64,000 nt of DNA. Source: Thiothrix subterranea. GTDB lineage: Bacteria; Pseudomonadota; Gammaproteobacteria; Thiotrichales; Thiotrichaceae. The notes under the pieces are model-generated. The model saw only the letters and a program-made list of their open reading frames with translations, was not told the origin of the DNA and searched no databases. Each line of letters starts with the position of its first letter. The stretch's first letter is position 1. Shown here in pieces: positions 1-9,860 of this stretch. The stretch lies in contig NZ_CP053482.1 of the NCBI RefSeq assembly GCF_016772315.1, positions 1,736,001 through 1,800,000 of the forward strand, in the 5' to 3' direction. The position numbers were made by a program, and so were the translations under genes.

Positions 1-490
1 TTTGTGGTCATTTTCCCGCGTATTCATCAAAGCGCCCTGTGGTCGACAACGTTACAACGTATTGGGCGCACTCAATGTGATAACACTGCAACTGATCACC
101 CTCACTAACGATACCTATATCAACGCTGGCAGCGTGTGTGAATTATTGGAAAAAATTGCAGCGTTAGCACTCAAAATACCGATCACGTTGGTCTTGGATA
201 ATGCCAAGTATCAACGCTGTGAAGCCGTGTTTGCCTGTGCGAAAAGGCTCAATATTGAACTATTGTTTTTACCGACCTATTCACCCAACCTCAATCTGAT
301 TGAACGGTTGTGGAAGTTCGTCAAGAAAAAATGCTTGTACTCGAAGTACTATGATAAGTTTCCCGCTTTCAAGTCGGCCATCACCAACTGTCTCGACAAG
401 CTGGATACTGATCACAAGAAAGAACTGGCACAGTTGATGACAACAAACTTTCAAACCTTTAAAAATGTTCAAGTCTTGGCGCTGTGAGGT
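1..490 (+). mobile_element. 3' end of an IS630-family insertion sequence
   Basis: This is the right end of an insertion sequence whose left part lies outside the window. It holds the C-terminal half of a DDE transposase that stops at 485-487. Directly beyond it the opposite strand codes for an outer-membrane porin whose reading frame runs into the element and stops. The porin is cut at this point, so this is an insertion. IS630 elements insert at TA dinucleotides, and a TA pair occurs at 489-490. The exact terminal inverted repeat cannot be fixed because the other end is missing. Confidence 0.7.
2..487 (+). CDS. IS630 family transposase (C-terminal part)
   Basis: This is the C-terminal 161 residues of a DDE-superfamily transposase, which would cut and join the ends of its IS630-type element. 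The fragment shows the two C-terminal catalytic blocks of the family. The second aspartate lies in LVLDNAKYQ, and the glutamate follows the hallmark LPTYSPNLNLIERLW. A basic stretch, KFVKKK, comes next, as usual. The N-terminal helix-turn-helix and first aspartate lie beyond the left edge, so activity cannot be judged. It reads towards and disrupts the porin gene on the other strand. Confidence 0.9.
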   Translation: MWSFSRVFIKAPCGRQRYNVLGALNVITLQLITLTNDTYINAGSVCELLEKIAALALKIPITLVLDNAKYQRCEAVFACAKRLNIELLFLPTYSPNLNLIERLWKFVKKKCLYSKYYDKFPAFKSAITNCLDKLDTDHKKELAQLMTTNFQTFKNVQVLAL

Positions 491-1194
491 ATATCGGTTG
501 CCGCATTCGATAAAGCAGGCAAACGCGCCAAGCATTGGGTCAGCAACGCGCCACTGTTCGCCGCGCTCGCAATGCTGCGGCAAGCGGCTGCCGAATCAAT
601 CGCCGTTTGCAATTCAACGTGCAGGTATTGCGCACTCACCCCCGCCCCCACACTGAGTTTGTCATTCACTTGGTAAGCAATCGCGGGGTTGACATTGACC
701 GTTTGAATGCTGGATTCGAGCGCATTGTAACGCCCGATCCAATCCTCATCGTATTCCGTACCCAAGCCAAATGGCGCATTGACGCCAATACCGGCACTGA
801 GTTTATCGCCATAGCTGTGTACCACATACGCATTCGGCACCAATGCCGGATTGCCGCCATCAGCATTTGTCCCCGTCAAGGTGGTCGCGGCGACATCCAG
901 ATTACCGCCGGTCAGCGCGGGGTTTACCCGTGAGGCTTTGTCGGTGAAATCGGCTTTGGGCGCAATCAAATGCCCTGCGGCGCTGGTATGCGTCCCCGCC
1001 GCCAAAGCCGTCATCCCCGCTGGGTTGAACCAAACCACGGACGCATCATCAACCGCTACGGCTGAACCTGAATAGGCATTCCCCGCCCCAGAACCAGACT
1101 GGTTTGCCAGTGCAAAACCCGCTGCTTGAACCGTCGTGCTCAGCGCAGCACTGATTAACGTTGCCAAGGCACTTTTTGTGATGGTGTTAACCAT
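469..1194 (-). pseudogene. FadL/OmpP1-type outer membrane porin, truncated by the IS
   Basis: This is the N-terminal 240 residues of a FadL/OmpP1/TodX-type long-chain fatty acid or hydrocarbon transport porin. A Sec signal peptide ending in VQAAG (about residues 1-24) is followed by the family's N-terminal plug, with NQSGSGAGNAYSG and VVWFNPAGM. The paired-barrel motif ALESSIQTVNVNPAIAYQ and an early strand follow. Family members are about 400-450 aa, and this one ends where the IS630 element begins, so most of the barrel is missing. A strong Shine-Dalgarno (TTAGGAGGAG) sits about 7 nt before the ATG. The remaining 3' half may survive on the far side of the insertion, outside the window. A functional protein is unlikely. 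Confidence 0.8.
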
Positions 1195-1307
1195 ATTTAA
1201 CTCCTCCTAATTCCGAATGGGACAATTGTTTTAAAATACGCGCCTCTCTAGCGTACTGAACAAATGTAGCAGGATTAGGGGAGTAAATGCTCTATCCAAT
1301 AGTGTAT

Positions 1308-2366
1308 TTAATGACCTGAATCACGGCGCATCTTGGCAAAATCCAACATCCGCTGGGTTGAGCGCAAGGCTTTTACGCGCACACTTTCTTCCACAAAGAT
1401 CTCATTGCCCCCGGTTTCCAAGACGCTTAACAGATTGTGTAAGCCATTCATCGCCATCCAAGGGCAATGGGCGCAACTTTTGCAGGTTGCCCCTTCGCCC
1501 ATGGTCGGGGCAGCAATGAATGTCTTATCGGGTGCGGCTTGCTGCATCTTGTAGAAAATCCCGCTATCCGTCGCCACAATAAAACGCTGATGCGGCAAAG
1601 TTTGCGCGGCTTTGATCAATTGCGACGTGGAACCTACCGCATCTGCCAACCGGATAATGTCTTCCGGTGATTCGGGATGCACCAGCACACCCGCATCGGG
1701 GTATTTATCCAGCATCTCCCCCAGCGCCCGAAACTTGAATTCGTCATGCACCACGCAAGCGGCTTGCCACAGCAACATATCCGCCCCGGTGAGGCGTTGG
1801 ATATAGCGCCCCAAATGCTTATCGGGGGCCCAGAGGATTTTCTTGCCTTGTTCATCCAGCCAAGTGACCAAATCGACCGCAATACTCGACGTTACCACGT
1901 AATCGGCGCGTGCTTTGACTTCAGCGCTGGTGTTGGAATACACCACCACGGTACGATCGGGGTGTTCGTCACAAAATGCAATAAACTGTTCAGCGGGGCA
2001 TTCCAAATCCAAGGAACATTCGGCTTCCAAGGTTGGCATTAACACGCGCTTTTCTGGATTGAGAATTTTGGCGGTTTCGCCCATGAAACGCACACCCGCC
2101 ACAATCAGGGTTTTCGCGGGGTGTTCATTGCCAAAGCGTGCCATATCCAATGAGTCGGAAACGTAACCACCGGTTTCTTCGGCTAATTCCTGCAAATCGC
2201 GTTCGACGTAGTAGTGCGCCACCAATACCGCGTCTTGCTCCTTGAGTTTTTGCTTGATTTGCGCTTTAACCCGCAGCTTTTGCTCAGGGCTGTAGTGCGG
2301 ATTCAGGGCTTCAATGTGTGCCGTGAGCGGAACTTTGATCAGCGGGATAGTAATGGCTTTGTTCAT
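1308..2366 (-). CDS. nadA: quinolinate synthase NadA
   Basis: This is the quinolinate synthase of NAD biosynthesis. It condenses iminoaspartate with dihydroxyacetone phosphate using a [4Fe-4S] cluster in the cytosol. The chain is 352 aa, close to the E. coli enzyme. It shows the [13 protein letters not shown] substrate region, and cysteines in [12 protein letters not shown], in [11 protein letters not shown], and in the C-terminal [16 protein letters not shown] that supplies a cluster ligand. A longer frame runs up to 2474, but that would overlap the upstream amidase gene. The start MNKAITIP at 2366 gives the family length and clears the overlap. It lies 40 bp downstream of the amidase gene on the same strand. 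nadB and nadC are not nearby. Confidence 0.95.
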   Translation of the reverse strand: MNKAITIPLIKVPLTAHIEALNPHYSPEQKLRVKAQIKQKLKEQDAVLVAHYYVERDLQELAEETGGYVSDSLDMARFGNEHPAKTLIVAGVRFMGETAKILNPEKRVLMPTLEAECSLDLECPAEQFIAFCDEHPDRTVVVYSNTSAEVKARADYVVTSSIAVDLVTWLDEQGKKILWAPDKHLGRYIQRLTGADMLLWQAACVVHDEFKFRALGEMLDKYPDAGVLVHPESPEDIIRLADAVGSTSQLIKAAQTLPHQRFIVATDSGIFYKMQQAAPDKTFIAAPTMGEGATCKSCAHCPWMAMNGLHNLLSVLETGGNEIFVEESVRVKALRSTQRMLDFAKMRRDSGH

Positions 2367-2406
2367 GATTTTACGATTATCCACTGGCAAGCAAACGCCA
2401 GAATGC

Positions 2407-3633
2407 TCAGGTATTGGCTCGCCCACTTTCCGCATACGCAATTTGGTAGCGTTTGATCCCTTGGAACATCGCACTAGCCAACTTTTGTTGGTATTCAGCA
2501 GTACGCAGGCGCTTCTCCTCCGTCGGATTGCTGATAAAAGCAGTTTCTACCAACATCGACGGAATGTCGGGTGAGCGTAACACCACAAAGCGGGCGCTTT
2601 CAACACGACGGCGTAAGGGGTTATTCACCTTGGCGAGTTCGTTCAAGATGCCTTTTGCCAGACTTAGGCTGCGATCCATCATCGCATTCTGGCTCAAATC
2701 GAGCAGCACGGAAGCAATCTTGTCGCTGGTATTGCGCCCACCAAATTTTAATTCGTAAGAGTTTTCGCTTTCTGCAAGCAAACGTGCCGCTTCACTGGAT
2801 GCGCCATTTTCAGACAGAATATAAACCGAAGAGCCACTTACCCGCGTGCTGGGGTTCGCATCAGCGTGTACCGAAACAAACAAGTCGGCTTTGTGTTTAT
2901 GCGCAATATCCATGCGTTCGCGCAGCGGGATGAATTTATCGCTGTCACGGGTGAGGATGGCTTTCATGCCTTTTTCGCGGTCAATCCGTGCTTTCAGTTT
3001 GCGGGCAACTTGTAACACCACCTCTTTTTCCTGCGTGCCATTAGCCCCTACTGCACCGGGGTCTCTACCGCCATGACCGGGGTCGATCACCACAATAAAC
3101 TTACCTTTGGATGGCGCAGGTGTCGCCGGGCTGTCCGATTTATCCGATTCTTGGGTAGATTTTTTAGGCTTTTTCGGTTTATTGCCGCTGCTGCCTTTCC
3201 CCGTGGGGTTGAGGCTGACGGTCAGCAAATGACCGTTACTTTCTGCGGCTAATGAAGATTTGATGGCGACTTGTTCCGCCACGTCCAACACCACACGCAA
3301 ACTGCCATCATCACGCTCAGAATAGCGAATGCCGGTGATAGGCTTACGGTCATGCGCCCCCTGCTTGAGCTTGCCTTGCATCGTGGTATTTTTTAAGTCA
3401 ATGACCACCCGATCCGGCTTGTCGAGGGTGAACACCTTGTAGGCAATCGGTGCATCCAATTGCAGCAGGAAATTCAATTTATCGGCAGTTCCGGTCAGGT
3501 TTGCCCCGGTTAAGCGCCCAGCAACGGCTTCAGCAGCCCACGCTGGCACGCTATTGAATCCGCTGGCGACCGCTCCGGCGAGTGCACCTAATTTCAGGAT
3601 AAAACCTCTGCGGCTCAATTGTTTGCTGTTCAT
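2407..3633 (-). CDS. amiC: N-acetylmuramoyl-L-alanine amidase, AmiC type, Tat-exported
   Basis: This periplasmic zinc amidase cleaves the N-acetylmuramoyl-L-alanine bond of peptidoglycan during septum splitting. The 408-aa protein opens with a twin-arginine signal ([14 protein letters not shown], cleavage near AWA at about 33), as in E. coli AmiA and AmiC. An AMIN domain follows (about 40-145, with [13 protein letters not shown]). Next is a Lys/Pro/Ser-rich linker (about 150-175) and an Amidase_3 catalytic domain. The catalytic domain shows [15 protein letters not shown], the zinc glutamate in [19 protein letters not shown] and the C-terminal catalytic glutamate in VETAFISNP. It is followed by nadA. 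AmiB is the alternative paralogue, but the Tat signal favours AmiC. EnvC/NlpD-type activators are not in the window. Confidence 0.9.
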   Translation of the reverse strand: MNSKQLSRRGFILKLGALAGAVASGFNSVPAWAAEAVAGRLTGANLTGTADKLNFLLQLDAPIAYKVFTLDKPDRVVIDLKNTTMQGKLKQGAHDRKPITGIRYSERDDGSLRVVLDVAEQVAIKSSLAAESNGHLLTVSLNPTGKGSSGNKPKKPKKSTQESDKSDSPATPAPSKGKFIVVIDPGHGGRDPGAVGANGTQEKEVVLQVARKLKARIDREKGMKAILTRDSDKFIPLRERMDIAHKHKADLFVSVHADANPSTRVSGSSVYILSENGASSEAARLLAESENSYELKFGGRNTSDKIASVLLDLSQNAMMDRSLSLAKGILNELAKVNNPLRRRVESARFVVLRSPDIPSMLVETAFISNPTEEKRLRTAEYQQKLASAMFQGIKRYQIAYAESGRANT

Positions 3634-3737
3634 TGATCGGTTCGCAATGGGTGGAAAAACGTATCTTAGTTATAAGTATTAATACAGAGTGGCGTGCTTT
3701 TCAAGTGAATTTTTACTATTACGTGCTAACCCAATGA

Positions 3738-4166
3738 TTAAAAACGGTTAAACTCTTCTAGTAAAATTTCACGCGCCTCACCGCAGTAGCGGATGTGAAT
3801 GCGCAAATCCGCTACTGGCAATACCCCGGCGGCCTTTTCAGGCCATTCCACGAGACAGAGTGCATCCGGGCGTAAATAATCGCGGATGCCCATGTATTCC
3901 AACTCCTCTGGTTCAGCTAAACGGTACAGATCGAAGTGAAAAATGTCGCGCCCCGCCAGATGATAGGGTTCAACTAGGGTATAAGTGGGGCTTTTGACAT
4001 TGCCGGTATGCCCTAATGTACGTAATAAACCGCGTACCAGCGTGGTTTTGCCCGCCCCCAAATCACCGTGCAAGGTGATCAAGCCACCGCTGGGAAATTG
4101 CTGCGCCACGCTTGCGCCGAATGCAAGCATCGCGGCTTCATCGTCGATCCGTTGCCAGTTGTTCAT
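3738..4166 (-). CDS. tsaE: tRNA threonylcarbamoyladenosine biosynthesis ATPase TsaE
   Basis: TsaE is the ATPase partner of TsaB/TsaD in making the t6A modification at position 37 of ANN-decoding tRNAs. The 142-aa protein carries the P-loop GDLGAGKTTLVRG at about 34-46. The family signature VKSPTYTLVEPY follows, then the FHFDLYRL motif with EELEYMGIRDY, and the LVEWPEKA motif. Length matches the family (about 150 aa). It precedes the amiC-type amidase gene in the same direction, which recalls the E. coli tsaE-amiB order. There are 104 bp between them, so co-transcription is possible but not proven. Confidence 0.95.
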   Translation of the reverse strand: MNNWQRIDDEAAMLAFGASVAQQFPSGGLITLHGDLGAGKTTLVRGLLRTLGHTGNVKSPTYTLVEPYHLAGRDIFHFDLYRLAEPEELEYMGIRDYLRPDALCLVEWPEKAAGVLPVADLRIHIRYCGEAREILLEEFNRF

Positions 4167-4303
4167 CTGTTGAGTGCCTCACCTAATGTGCAGAACACGC
4201 ATTATAAGATACCGATTCAATTTCTTGGAAAAGAATCATACAATGCCCCTGACCTGTTGCATGGGCATGACAGGTTGCCGCTTACTTTTGCAAGGAACTC
4301 CCC

Positions 4304-5134
4304 GTGATAACCACCCTGATTACCCACAGCCGCGCATTGAGTGCATTACTGATTTTATTGAGTTTAACCGCGTGTGCATCGAGTAACACGCCACTTGATC
4401 CGCGTGCGACTGCCTCGACAAACGCTACCAGCAGCGCGGGTAACACCGACAATGCCTGCCCCCAACATTACGCCAATGCTGATACCCCGCAATTGGTAAA
4501 CCCCAAGCTGGCAGCGAAAACGCGCCTGCTGTGCTTTAGCGAATTTGCGGTGTTGCATTCTGGCGTTACCCGCACCCCCTTATGGGCGAGTGAACACGTA
4601 ACGTATGCCGAGCTGCTAATGGACATTGCCCGCAAAGACAATTTCTATGCCGAACCCAGACTGCCAGCGGAAGAACGCGCCGAATTAGCCGATTATGCGG
4701 GTTCTGGCTATGACCGTGGACACCTTGCCCCGGCAGCCAATATGCCGTCAGACACCGCCATGCGCGAAAGCTTTTCTTTGGCAAACATGACACCGCAAAA
4801 CCCCAGTAATAATAGAGGCTTGTGGTCGAGCATCGAGTCACGCACCCGTGATTTAGCCCAACAACGCGGGGAAGTTTATGTCGTTTCCGGGGCAGTCTTT
4901 AGCGGGGCAAACTTGCAGCGCATCAACGAACGGGTATTAGTGCCAACCCATTATTTCAAAGCGATTTACGATGCCAATACCGGCGAAAGTGGGGCGTATT
5001 GGGTTGCAAACACCGCCAACAAAGACTACAAGACAGTCAGTATTAAGGAATTAACCCAACTGGCGGGCATCGACCCCTTCCCCACCATTGGCGAATTCAG
5101 CAAAGCCAATGCGATGAATTTGCCGCAACCCTGA
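4304..5134 (+). CDS. DNA/RNA non-specific endonuclease, lipoprotein
   Basis: This is a secreted or envelope-bound nuclease of the NUC1/Serratia type (beta-beta-alpha-metal fold), degrading DNA and RNA. The 276-aa chain starts at GTG 4304 behind AAGGA. It has an N-terminal hydrophobic segment ending in a lipobox-like LLSLTACAS, so it is probably lipid-anchored. The active-site signature YDRGHLAPAANMP carries the catalytic histidine. The metal-binding asparagine is in the following NMTPQNPSNNRGLW stretch. The end of the protein has the conserved core strand FKAIYD. It lies divergent from tsaE, with a short shared promoter region (4167-4303). Roles in nutrient scavenging or biofilm DNA turnover are possible. 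Confidence 0.88.
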   Translation: MITTLITHSRALSALLILLSLTACASSNTPLDPRATASTNATSSAGNTDNACPQHYANADTPQLVNPKLAAKTRLLCFSEFAVLHSGVTRTPLWASEHVTYAELLMDIARKDNFYAEPRLPAEERAELADYAGSGYDRGHLAPAANMPSDTAMRESFSLANMTPQNPSNNRGLWSSIESRTRDLAQQRGEVYVVSGAVFSGANLQRINERVLVPTHYFKAIYDANTGESGAYWVANTANKDYKTVSIKELTQLAGIDPFPTIGEFSKANAMNLPQP

Positions 5135-5144
5135 GTGCGCGACG

Positions 5145-5396
5145 ATGAATTTTTTCAACAACGAAGCCGAAGTTTACCAACTGCAAGCATTCACTATCGA
5201 AAATCGCCTTGATCGGGTATCGCTGTACGGTAGCTTGGATATTACCCATGATGTGCAAGGCTTAGCACTGGCGCTTGAATTAAAGCAATGGTTAGATGGC
5301 ATGGTCGTGGCATTAAATACGGCACAAGCCAGTGGCAATTTGCCTGAAAAAATCACGATTAATAGCGGTGATCAGGTTGAAAATCCTTTTGCCTAG
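5145..5396 (+). CDS. small hypothetical protein
   Basis: This 83-aa protein begins 10 bp after the nuclease gene, so it probably shares its transcript. No family is recognised. It is acidic, has no signal peptide or membrane segment, and reads as alternating strand (FTIENRLDRVSLYGSLDI) and helix (LALALELKQWLDGMVVAL). It ends with a short polar tail. This looks like a compact alpha/beta protein. Composition and codon use resemble the neighbours, which supports a real gene, but the ribosome-binding site is weak. Confidence 0.55.
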   Translation: MNFFNNEAEVYQLQAFTIENRLDRVSLYGSLDITHDVQGLALALELKQWLDGMVVALNTAQASGNLPEKITINSGDQVENPFA

Positions 5397-5572
5397 TTAA
5401 GCTTACTTTTTGAGCTTGTCTTTTATTATAAAAAAAATCTATTATTAGCCAACATAAATTCAACCTAAGTAGCGCAATCTCTCACAAGATGCACTATATT
5501 CAGACTTGGCATTGACAGGGGCGTCACGCCAAGGCGCACTAATCCGATGGTTGCAACTCAGAAAAGATTTCA

Positions 5573-6790
5573 ATGAATAAGAAAAAGATCGGCTCACACT
5601 TGCACACGTCACCTCTGATCATTCAGGGGCAAATCACGTTCCTATCGCGGCACGGGGGAATTTGGCTGTGGGGCAATGCGTTGGCGGCTACGCTGTTTGT
5701 GTTATTGCGCTGGGTGGAAAGCACCGAAAGCATGGCGTTGCTGTTGGTGTGGTTCGCCGCTATTTTGACCATGAATGTCATGCGTTGGTTATTTGGGCAA
5801 CGCTTCTTACCTTCACAACATTATTCCAGCGAAGAATTACAAGAATTCGGGCAACGCTACCTCGTTTATTCCACGCTTATCAGCGCTTTGTGGGGTGTAT
5901 CGGGATTTATCCTGTTTTCCTTTGAACCTTTAATGCAAGCCGTGCATGTATTGCTATTAGCCGGGGCAATCGTTGCCGCCATGCCGGTATTGGCGCTTTC
6001 CAGCTTGGCTTTATACCTGCAAATCGGCGCAATTTTGTTGCCGATTACGTTGAATTTATTATTAATCGGCGAAACCGCACAGCAATCATTGGCATTGGCA
6101 ACCACATTGCTCGGCATTTTATTGGCGATGGCATCGCGTTCGATTACCGGCTTGCTCAACGACCTGCACAGCGCCCAAATTCAAGTACAGGAACAAGCGC
6201 ACACCGACCCCGTGACCCAAATTTCCAACCGACGTTTTTTCGACACAACGTTTAAAATGGAATGGCGTCGCGCGACGCGCGAGGCCAAACCCTTGTCGCT
6301 GTTGATGATTGATGTCGATCATTTCAAACGTTATAACGACCGCCACGGGCATCAGGCAGGCGATCAATGCTTGCAAATTATTGCGCAGTGCATTAAAGCC
6401 GTGGCACGGCGTGCATCGGATGTCGTCGCACGTCACGGCGGCGAAGAATTCGTGATTCTATTGCCAGATACGCATTTGGAAGATGCCGCCTTATTAGCCG
6501 AGCGCGTGCGTAAAAGTGTGGAAGATCAACGCATACCGCACTCAGATGGTGCGATTCCACGCATTGTGACAATCAGCATCGGCGTATCCAGTTGCACCCC
6601 GAATAGCGCACACGATGCACAACCCCTGCATGACGCTTCCGTGGTTTACCCGGCAATGCTATTGAATGCAGCGGATCGGGCGCTCTACCGCGCCAAACGT
6701 AACGGGCGTAACCAGATTGCTAGGGAAAGTTGTGGCGAAGGTATCATCAAACTGCCCACGCCACAGACGGCAGCGACTCATGCGGCTTAG
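5573..6790 (+). CDS. membrane diguanylate cyclase (GGDEF)
   Basis: This enzyme makes cyclic di-GMP from two GTP. The 405-aa protein has an N-terminal half with about five to six hydrophobic membrane segments (about residues 25-195), resembling a MASE-type sensor. The C-terminal GGDEF domain (about 205-375) follows: DPVTQISNRRFFD, LLMIDVDHFKRYND, then the active-site GGEEF at 289-293. An RxxD inhibitory site (RASD, 280-283) lies exactly five residues before it, so product feedback inhibition is expected. A long polar tail follows. It is separated from its neighbours by 75-180 bp. It could control matrix production, such as the polysaccharide operon further on; that link is inference only. Confidence 0.92.
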   Translation: MNKKKIGSHLHTSPLIIQGQITFLSRHGGIWLWGNALAATLFVLLRWVESTESMALLLVWFAAILTMNVMRWLFGQRFLPSQHYSSEELQEFGQRYLVYSTLISALWGVSGFILFSFEPLMQAVHVLLLAGAIVAAMPVLALSSLALYLQIGAILLPITLNLLLIGETAQQSLALATTLLGILLAMASRSITGLLNDLHSAQIQVQEQAHTDPVTQISNRRFFDTTFKMEWRRATREAKPLSLLMIDVDHFKRYNDRHGHQAGDQCLQIIAQCIKAVARRASDVVARHGGEEFVILLPDTHLEDAALLAERVRKSVEDQRIPHSDGAIPRIVTISIGVSSCTPNSAHDAQPLHDASVVYPAMLLNAADRALYRAKRNGRNQIARESCGEGIIKLPTPQTAATHAA

Positions 6791-6865
6791 CTGTTACAAT
6801 TTTTTACAAAAACTCCGGTAGGTTTTGGCGAATAGTATTTTCTTCGACAAAAAACGTGCTATAAA

Positions 6866-8476
6866 GTGACGCTCGATTTTTCAGAAGAAACACAAGAATA
6901 CGGGGAATTGCTGGCTGCCATGACCATAAATAAAGAACTCATTATTGCTGAGCTTGACTCCCTGCTGGTCAGTCCGTGCTTTCGCGCCAGAAAAGTTATC
7001 AAACGGTTTTTACACTATGTTGTGCATGAAACCTTGGCCGGGCGTGGCAATACTCTCAATCAACACAATATCGCCATCCATGCATTGGGTAAACCACCTG
7101 ATTTTTCACCGGCGTACAATCCCGTGGTACGCATTGAAGCCGGACGCCTGCGCAAATTGTTAAAAACGCATTATGCGGATGCGAACAACCCCAGTAGCAT
7201 CATGATCACCATTCCGAAAGGCACGTATCAAGCGGTTTTCATACGCAGAAATCGTCTGCCCAACACCGTCACACCGCCTGAAACACCGCTGACCCCGCAA
7301 GTCACCGAAGGCCCGCGTGTCTTGCTGCAATGCCAAGTGCTTGAAAATCCTGCAATCACCAGCCCTACCCCCTTGTGCCATAAAGTGCGCAACGATTTAC
7401 TGCTGATGTTAAACCGTTTCCGCAATATCCGCGTCCTCGCAAGCCATGCGTCAGACAAAGCCAAGCTGCACCAAACCGATTATATCTTGAACTGCGATCT
7501 GCAAGTCACGGGCAACGAAGTCGAACTGTTTTTGGTACTCATCCACGCCCGCGACGATGAATTGGTGTGGGCAAACACGCTACGTTTACCGGCACAACCG
7601 AGCCAGCAAGATTTGGATAAATTGTGTATGCAAGTCGCTGCCAATACCGTGGCGCTGCATTCCGGCAAAGTCTTGTACCACTGGGCGCAATACCAGCAAA
7701 GCATGACCGCAGCCATTGCCGCTCATCACAAAGCCTTGGTTGACTATCTGGCTTTTCTGCACGACATCACCCGTGAAAATTTTCACATCGCTTTAATCAG
7801 TTGCCAACAACGCTTGCAACACTTCCCGCATGACAGCAAAGCGTTGGTGATTCTGGCGCGTCTCTGCGGCTACGATCACGTATTGCAATACCATTTGGTT
7901 GAGAATCTGGAAACCACTTGGACACATTCAGCCCGCACTGCCATGAAGCTCGACTCTGGCAATGCAGAGGCGCATTCCATTTTCGCGCACAATCGCTACT
8001 TTCTCGGCGATAATGCGCTGTGCCGTGCCGAACTGGAAATGGCGCGGCAGACCAATCCATTCGATACATCCATTGAATACCTGTATGGATTTGGGCTGTA
8101 CATGACCGGCGACCATGAAGCGGGCATCCAAGCCATTCGCAACCTCATGGCGCTTCAGTTTCCGCAACCCGACTGGTATCACGTATTGCCCTTTCTGCAT
8201 GTGTTCAATCAAGGTAACTATCAGGAAGCCTTGGTACTGGCTGAGCGCATTCAGCACTTCGGTTACTGGGGAGAATTAGCCCGTAGCGTTAGTTGCTTTC
8301 GTCTGGGACAAACGGCACGTAGCCTGCGAGAGCTTAAGGAATTATTACGCGATAATTCGCAACTGCTTAATACCCAAAATCCCGATAATCGGTCTATTTT
8401 CTCGCACGAAGCATTAAAAAAAGTATTGAGCACCTTAGGGGAAATCAAAAAACTCATGACGCCTGACCAATATTAA
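6866..8476 (+). CDS. winged-helix/TPR regulatory protein
   Basis: This 536-aa protein belongs to a group often annotated as adenylate-cyclase-like or invasion-regulator-like. The N-terminal domain (about 20-130) has the pattern FRARKVIKRFLHYVVHETLAG, NLNQHNIAIHALGKP, NPVVRIEAGRLRKLL and ITIPKGTYQAVF. This is a winged-helix-like block common in large TPR regulators. After a proline-rich linker comes a central alpha/beta region (about 150-250) and then a tetratricopeptide-like helical C-terminal part (about 290-520). There is no transmembrane segment. The GTG start at 6866 is poor in Shine-Dalgarno sequence; ATG at 6920 (residue 19) is an alternative. Target genes are unknown. It lies between a diguanylate cyclase and a secreted protease in one direction. 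Confidence 0.65.
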   Translation: MTLDFSEETQEYGELLAAMTINKELIIAELDSLLVSPCFRARKVIKRFLHYVVHETLAGRGNTLNQHNIAIHALGKPPDFSPAYNPVVRIEAGRLRKLLKTHYADANNPSSIMITIPKGTYQAVFIRRNRLPNTVTPPETPLTPQVTEGPRVLLQCQVLENPAITSPTPLCHKVRNDLLLMLNRFRNIRVLASHASDKAKLHQTDYILNCDLQVTGNEVELFLVLIHARDDELVWANTLRLPAQPSQQDLDKLCMQVAANTVALHSGKVLYHWAQYQQSMTAAIAAHHKALVDYLAFLHDITRENFHIALISCQQRLQHFPHDSKALVILARLCGYDHVLQYHLVENLETTWTHSARTAMKLDSGNAEAHSIFAHNRYFLGDNALCRAELEMARQTNPFDTSIEYLYGFGLYMTGDHEAGIQAIRNLMALQFPQPDWYHVLPFLHVFNQGNYQEALVLAERIQHFGYWGELARSVSCFRLGQTARSLRELKELLRDNSQLLNTQNPDNRSIFSHEALKKVLSTLGEIKKLMTPDQY

Positions 8477-8629
8477 AATTTAATGATTATGGCGGCGAAT
8501 ATTCATTAATTATTAACCGCCAATCAATTAACTAAGACTATGATTGTTTAAAAAAATTGATTTAATTAATTGTCGCAACCAGCCTATAAATCAACATAGT
8601 TTATTATACGCTGATGGCGGGGATTCTTT

Positions 8630-9766
8630 ATGACGGACACATATACACATTCTTATGGAAACTGGGTACGCGCTGCATTATTAATTACAGTAATCACTCC
8701 TTACCTAAATGGGTGCAACAGTAGTGGCACCACGGCACTGAATAATACCAATGACACAACACCCGTAACACCGACAAGCGTAGCGGCAACGCCTACGCCT
8801 ACGCCTCCACCAACAATCGCAGCCGCACCGAGCGTGGATGCCCCGGCTATCGCCGCAGCAACCGTTACCAACTCTGCTACCACTACCAGTCAACGCTTTA
8901 GTCTTGTTTCCAGTAGCGGTCAAGTGGTTGACTCCAGTAGTTTAAACCAGACGAAAACCGTCTCTATAGGCTCAAGCGGTGCAGCGGGCAGGCCGGAAGC
9001 ATCCGAAGCGCTGGGCGCTGATACAATGCCACTGACGGATACGGAACTGGCAACCATCAAGACCACAACACCCACCGCCGCCGCACGTATCATTAACGAA
9101 TCCATATTGGGATTTGATAGCCGTTTCCATGTCAACCCCTATGGTTACCCACAACGGGCAGTATCCTTAATCACCTACAATGGCAGTACCCATTGCACTG
9201 GCTGGTTAGTTAGTGCCGATACCTTGGTAACAGCCGGACATTGCGTCCATAGTGGCGGCGCTAATGGGCGCTGGGGTTCGCCGAGTGCTTTCAAAATTTA
9301 CCCCGGCTTCTCTGACGGTTACGCGCCCTACGGCTCTTGCCAACCTCGTGAAACCTATTCCTCTTACGGCTGGATTACTTCAGCAGACAGTGATGCCGAT
9401 GTCGGGGTTATCAAACTCGATTGCGCTATCGGTAAAGCAACCGGCTATTTCAGCTATTTCGTCGCGGCACAAACGGATAATACGGCGATTACCATCAATG
9501 GCTACCCCGGTGATAAAGCGGACGCTAATGAGCAATGGGGCAGCACTGGTGTGATTTCGCGCTCAACCCCGGCAAAACTTTATTACGACAATGACACAAC
9601 CGGCGGTATGAGCGGCGCACCCGTTTGGTTGCAACACAACGATACCGCGTGGTCATTGGGTATTCACACCACCGGTGAAAACTTATTGTCTCGCGGAACC
9701 AATTCAGGCACACGCATTTCTCAAGATGTGTTCGACCTCATTACTGCCGTCAAAGAACTGCCATAA
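8630..9766 (+). CDS. secreted trypsin-like serine protease, putative lipoprotein
   Basis: This is a chymotrypsin-fold serine endopeptidase closest in layout to V8/glutamyl-endopeptidase-like proteins. The 378-aa precursor has an N-terminal hydrophobic stretch followed by LNGC, a plausible lipobox. A Thr/Pro/Ala low-complexity stalk runs from about 30 to 100. The catalytic triad is visible: His204 in VTAGHCVHS, Asp257 in SDADVGVIKLD and Ser328 in GGMSGAPVW. Cysteines near 205 and 242-262 could form disulfides. A GGGGA-like Shine-Dalgarno precedes the ATG. The leader region 8477-8629 is very A+T-rich and probably holds its promoter. The substrate is unknown. Confidence 0.85.
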   Translation: MTDTYTHSYGNWVRAALLITVITPYLNGCNSSGTTALNNTNDTTPVTPTSVAATPTPTPPPTIAAAPSVDAPAIAAATVTNSATTTSQRFSLVSSSGQVVDSSSLNQTKTVSIGSSGAAGRPEASEALGADTMPLTDTELATIKTTTPTAAARIINESILGFDSRFHVNPYGYPQRAVSLITYNGSTHCTGWLVSADTLVTAGHCVHSGGANGRWGSPSAFKIYPGFSDGYAPYGSCQPRETYSSYGWITSADSDADVGVIKLDCAIGKATGYFSYFVAAQTDNTAITINGYPGDKADANEQWGSTGVISRSTPAKLYYDNDTTGGMSGAPVWLQHNDTAWSLGIHTTGENLLSRGTNSGTRISQDVFDLITAVKELP

Positions 9767-9860
9767 GCACACAGATTGCGTCGATAGGTGAATCCAGCAA
9801 GGCGGCGCGTTACAATGCCCGCCTTGTCACCCGACGCTAACGCTGGATTTTTGACCTCAC

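Noticed and set aside
2367-2474. N-terminal extension of nadA
   Set aside because: It would overlap the amidase gene and adds residues not found in quinolinate synthases; ATG 2366 fits the family.
5399-5430. Hairpin AAGCT/AGCTT after the small hypothetical gene as terminator
   Set aside because: The stem is only five mostly A-T pairs and the T tract is interrupted; too weak to call.
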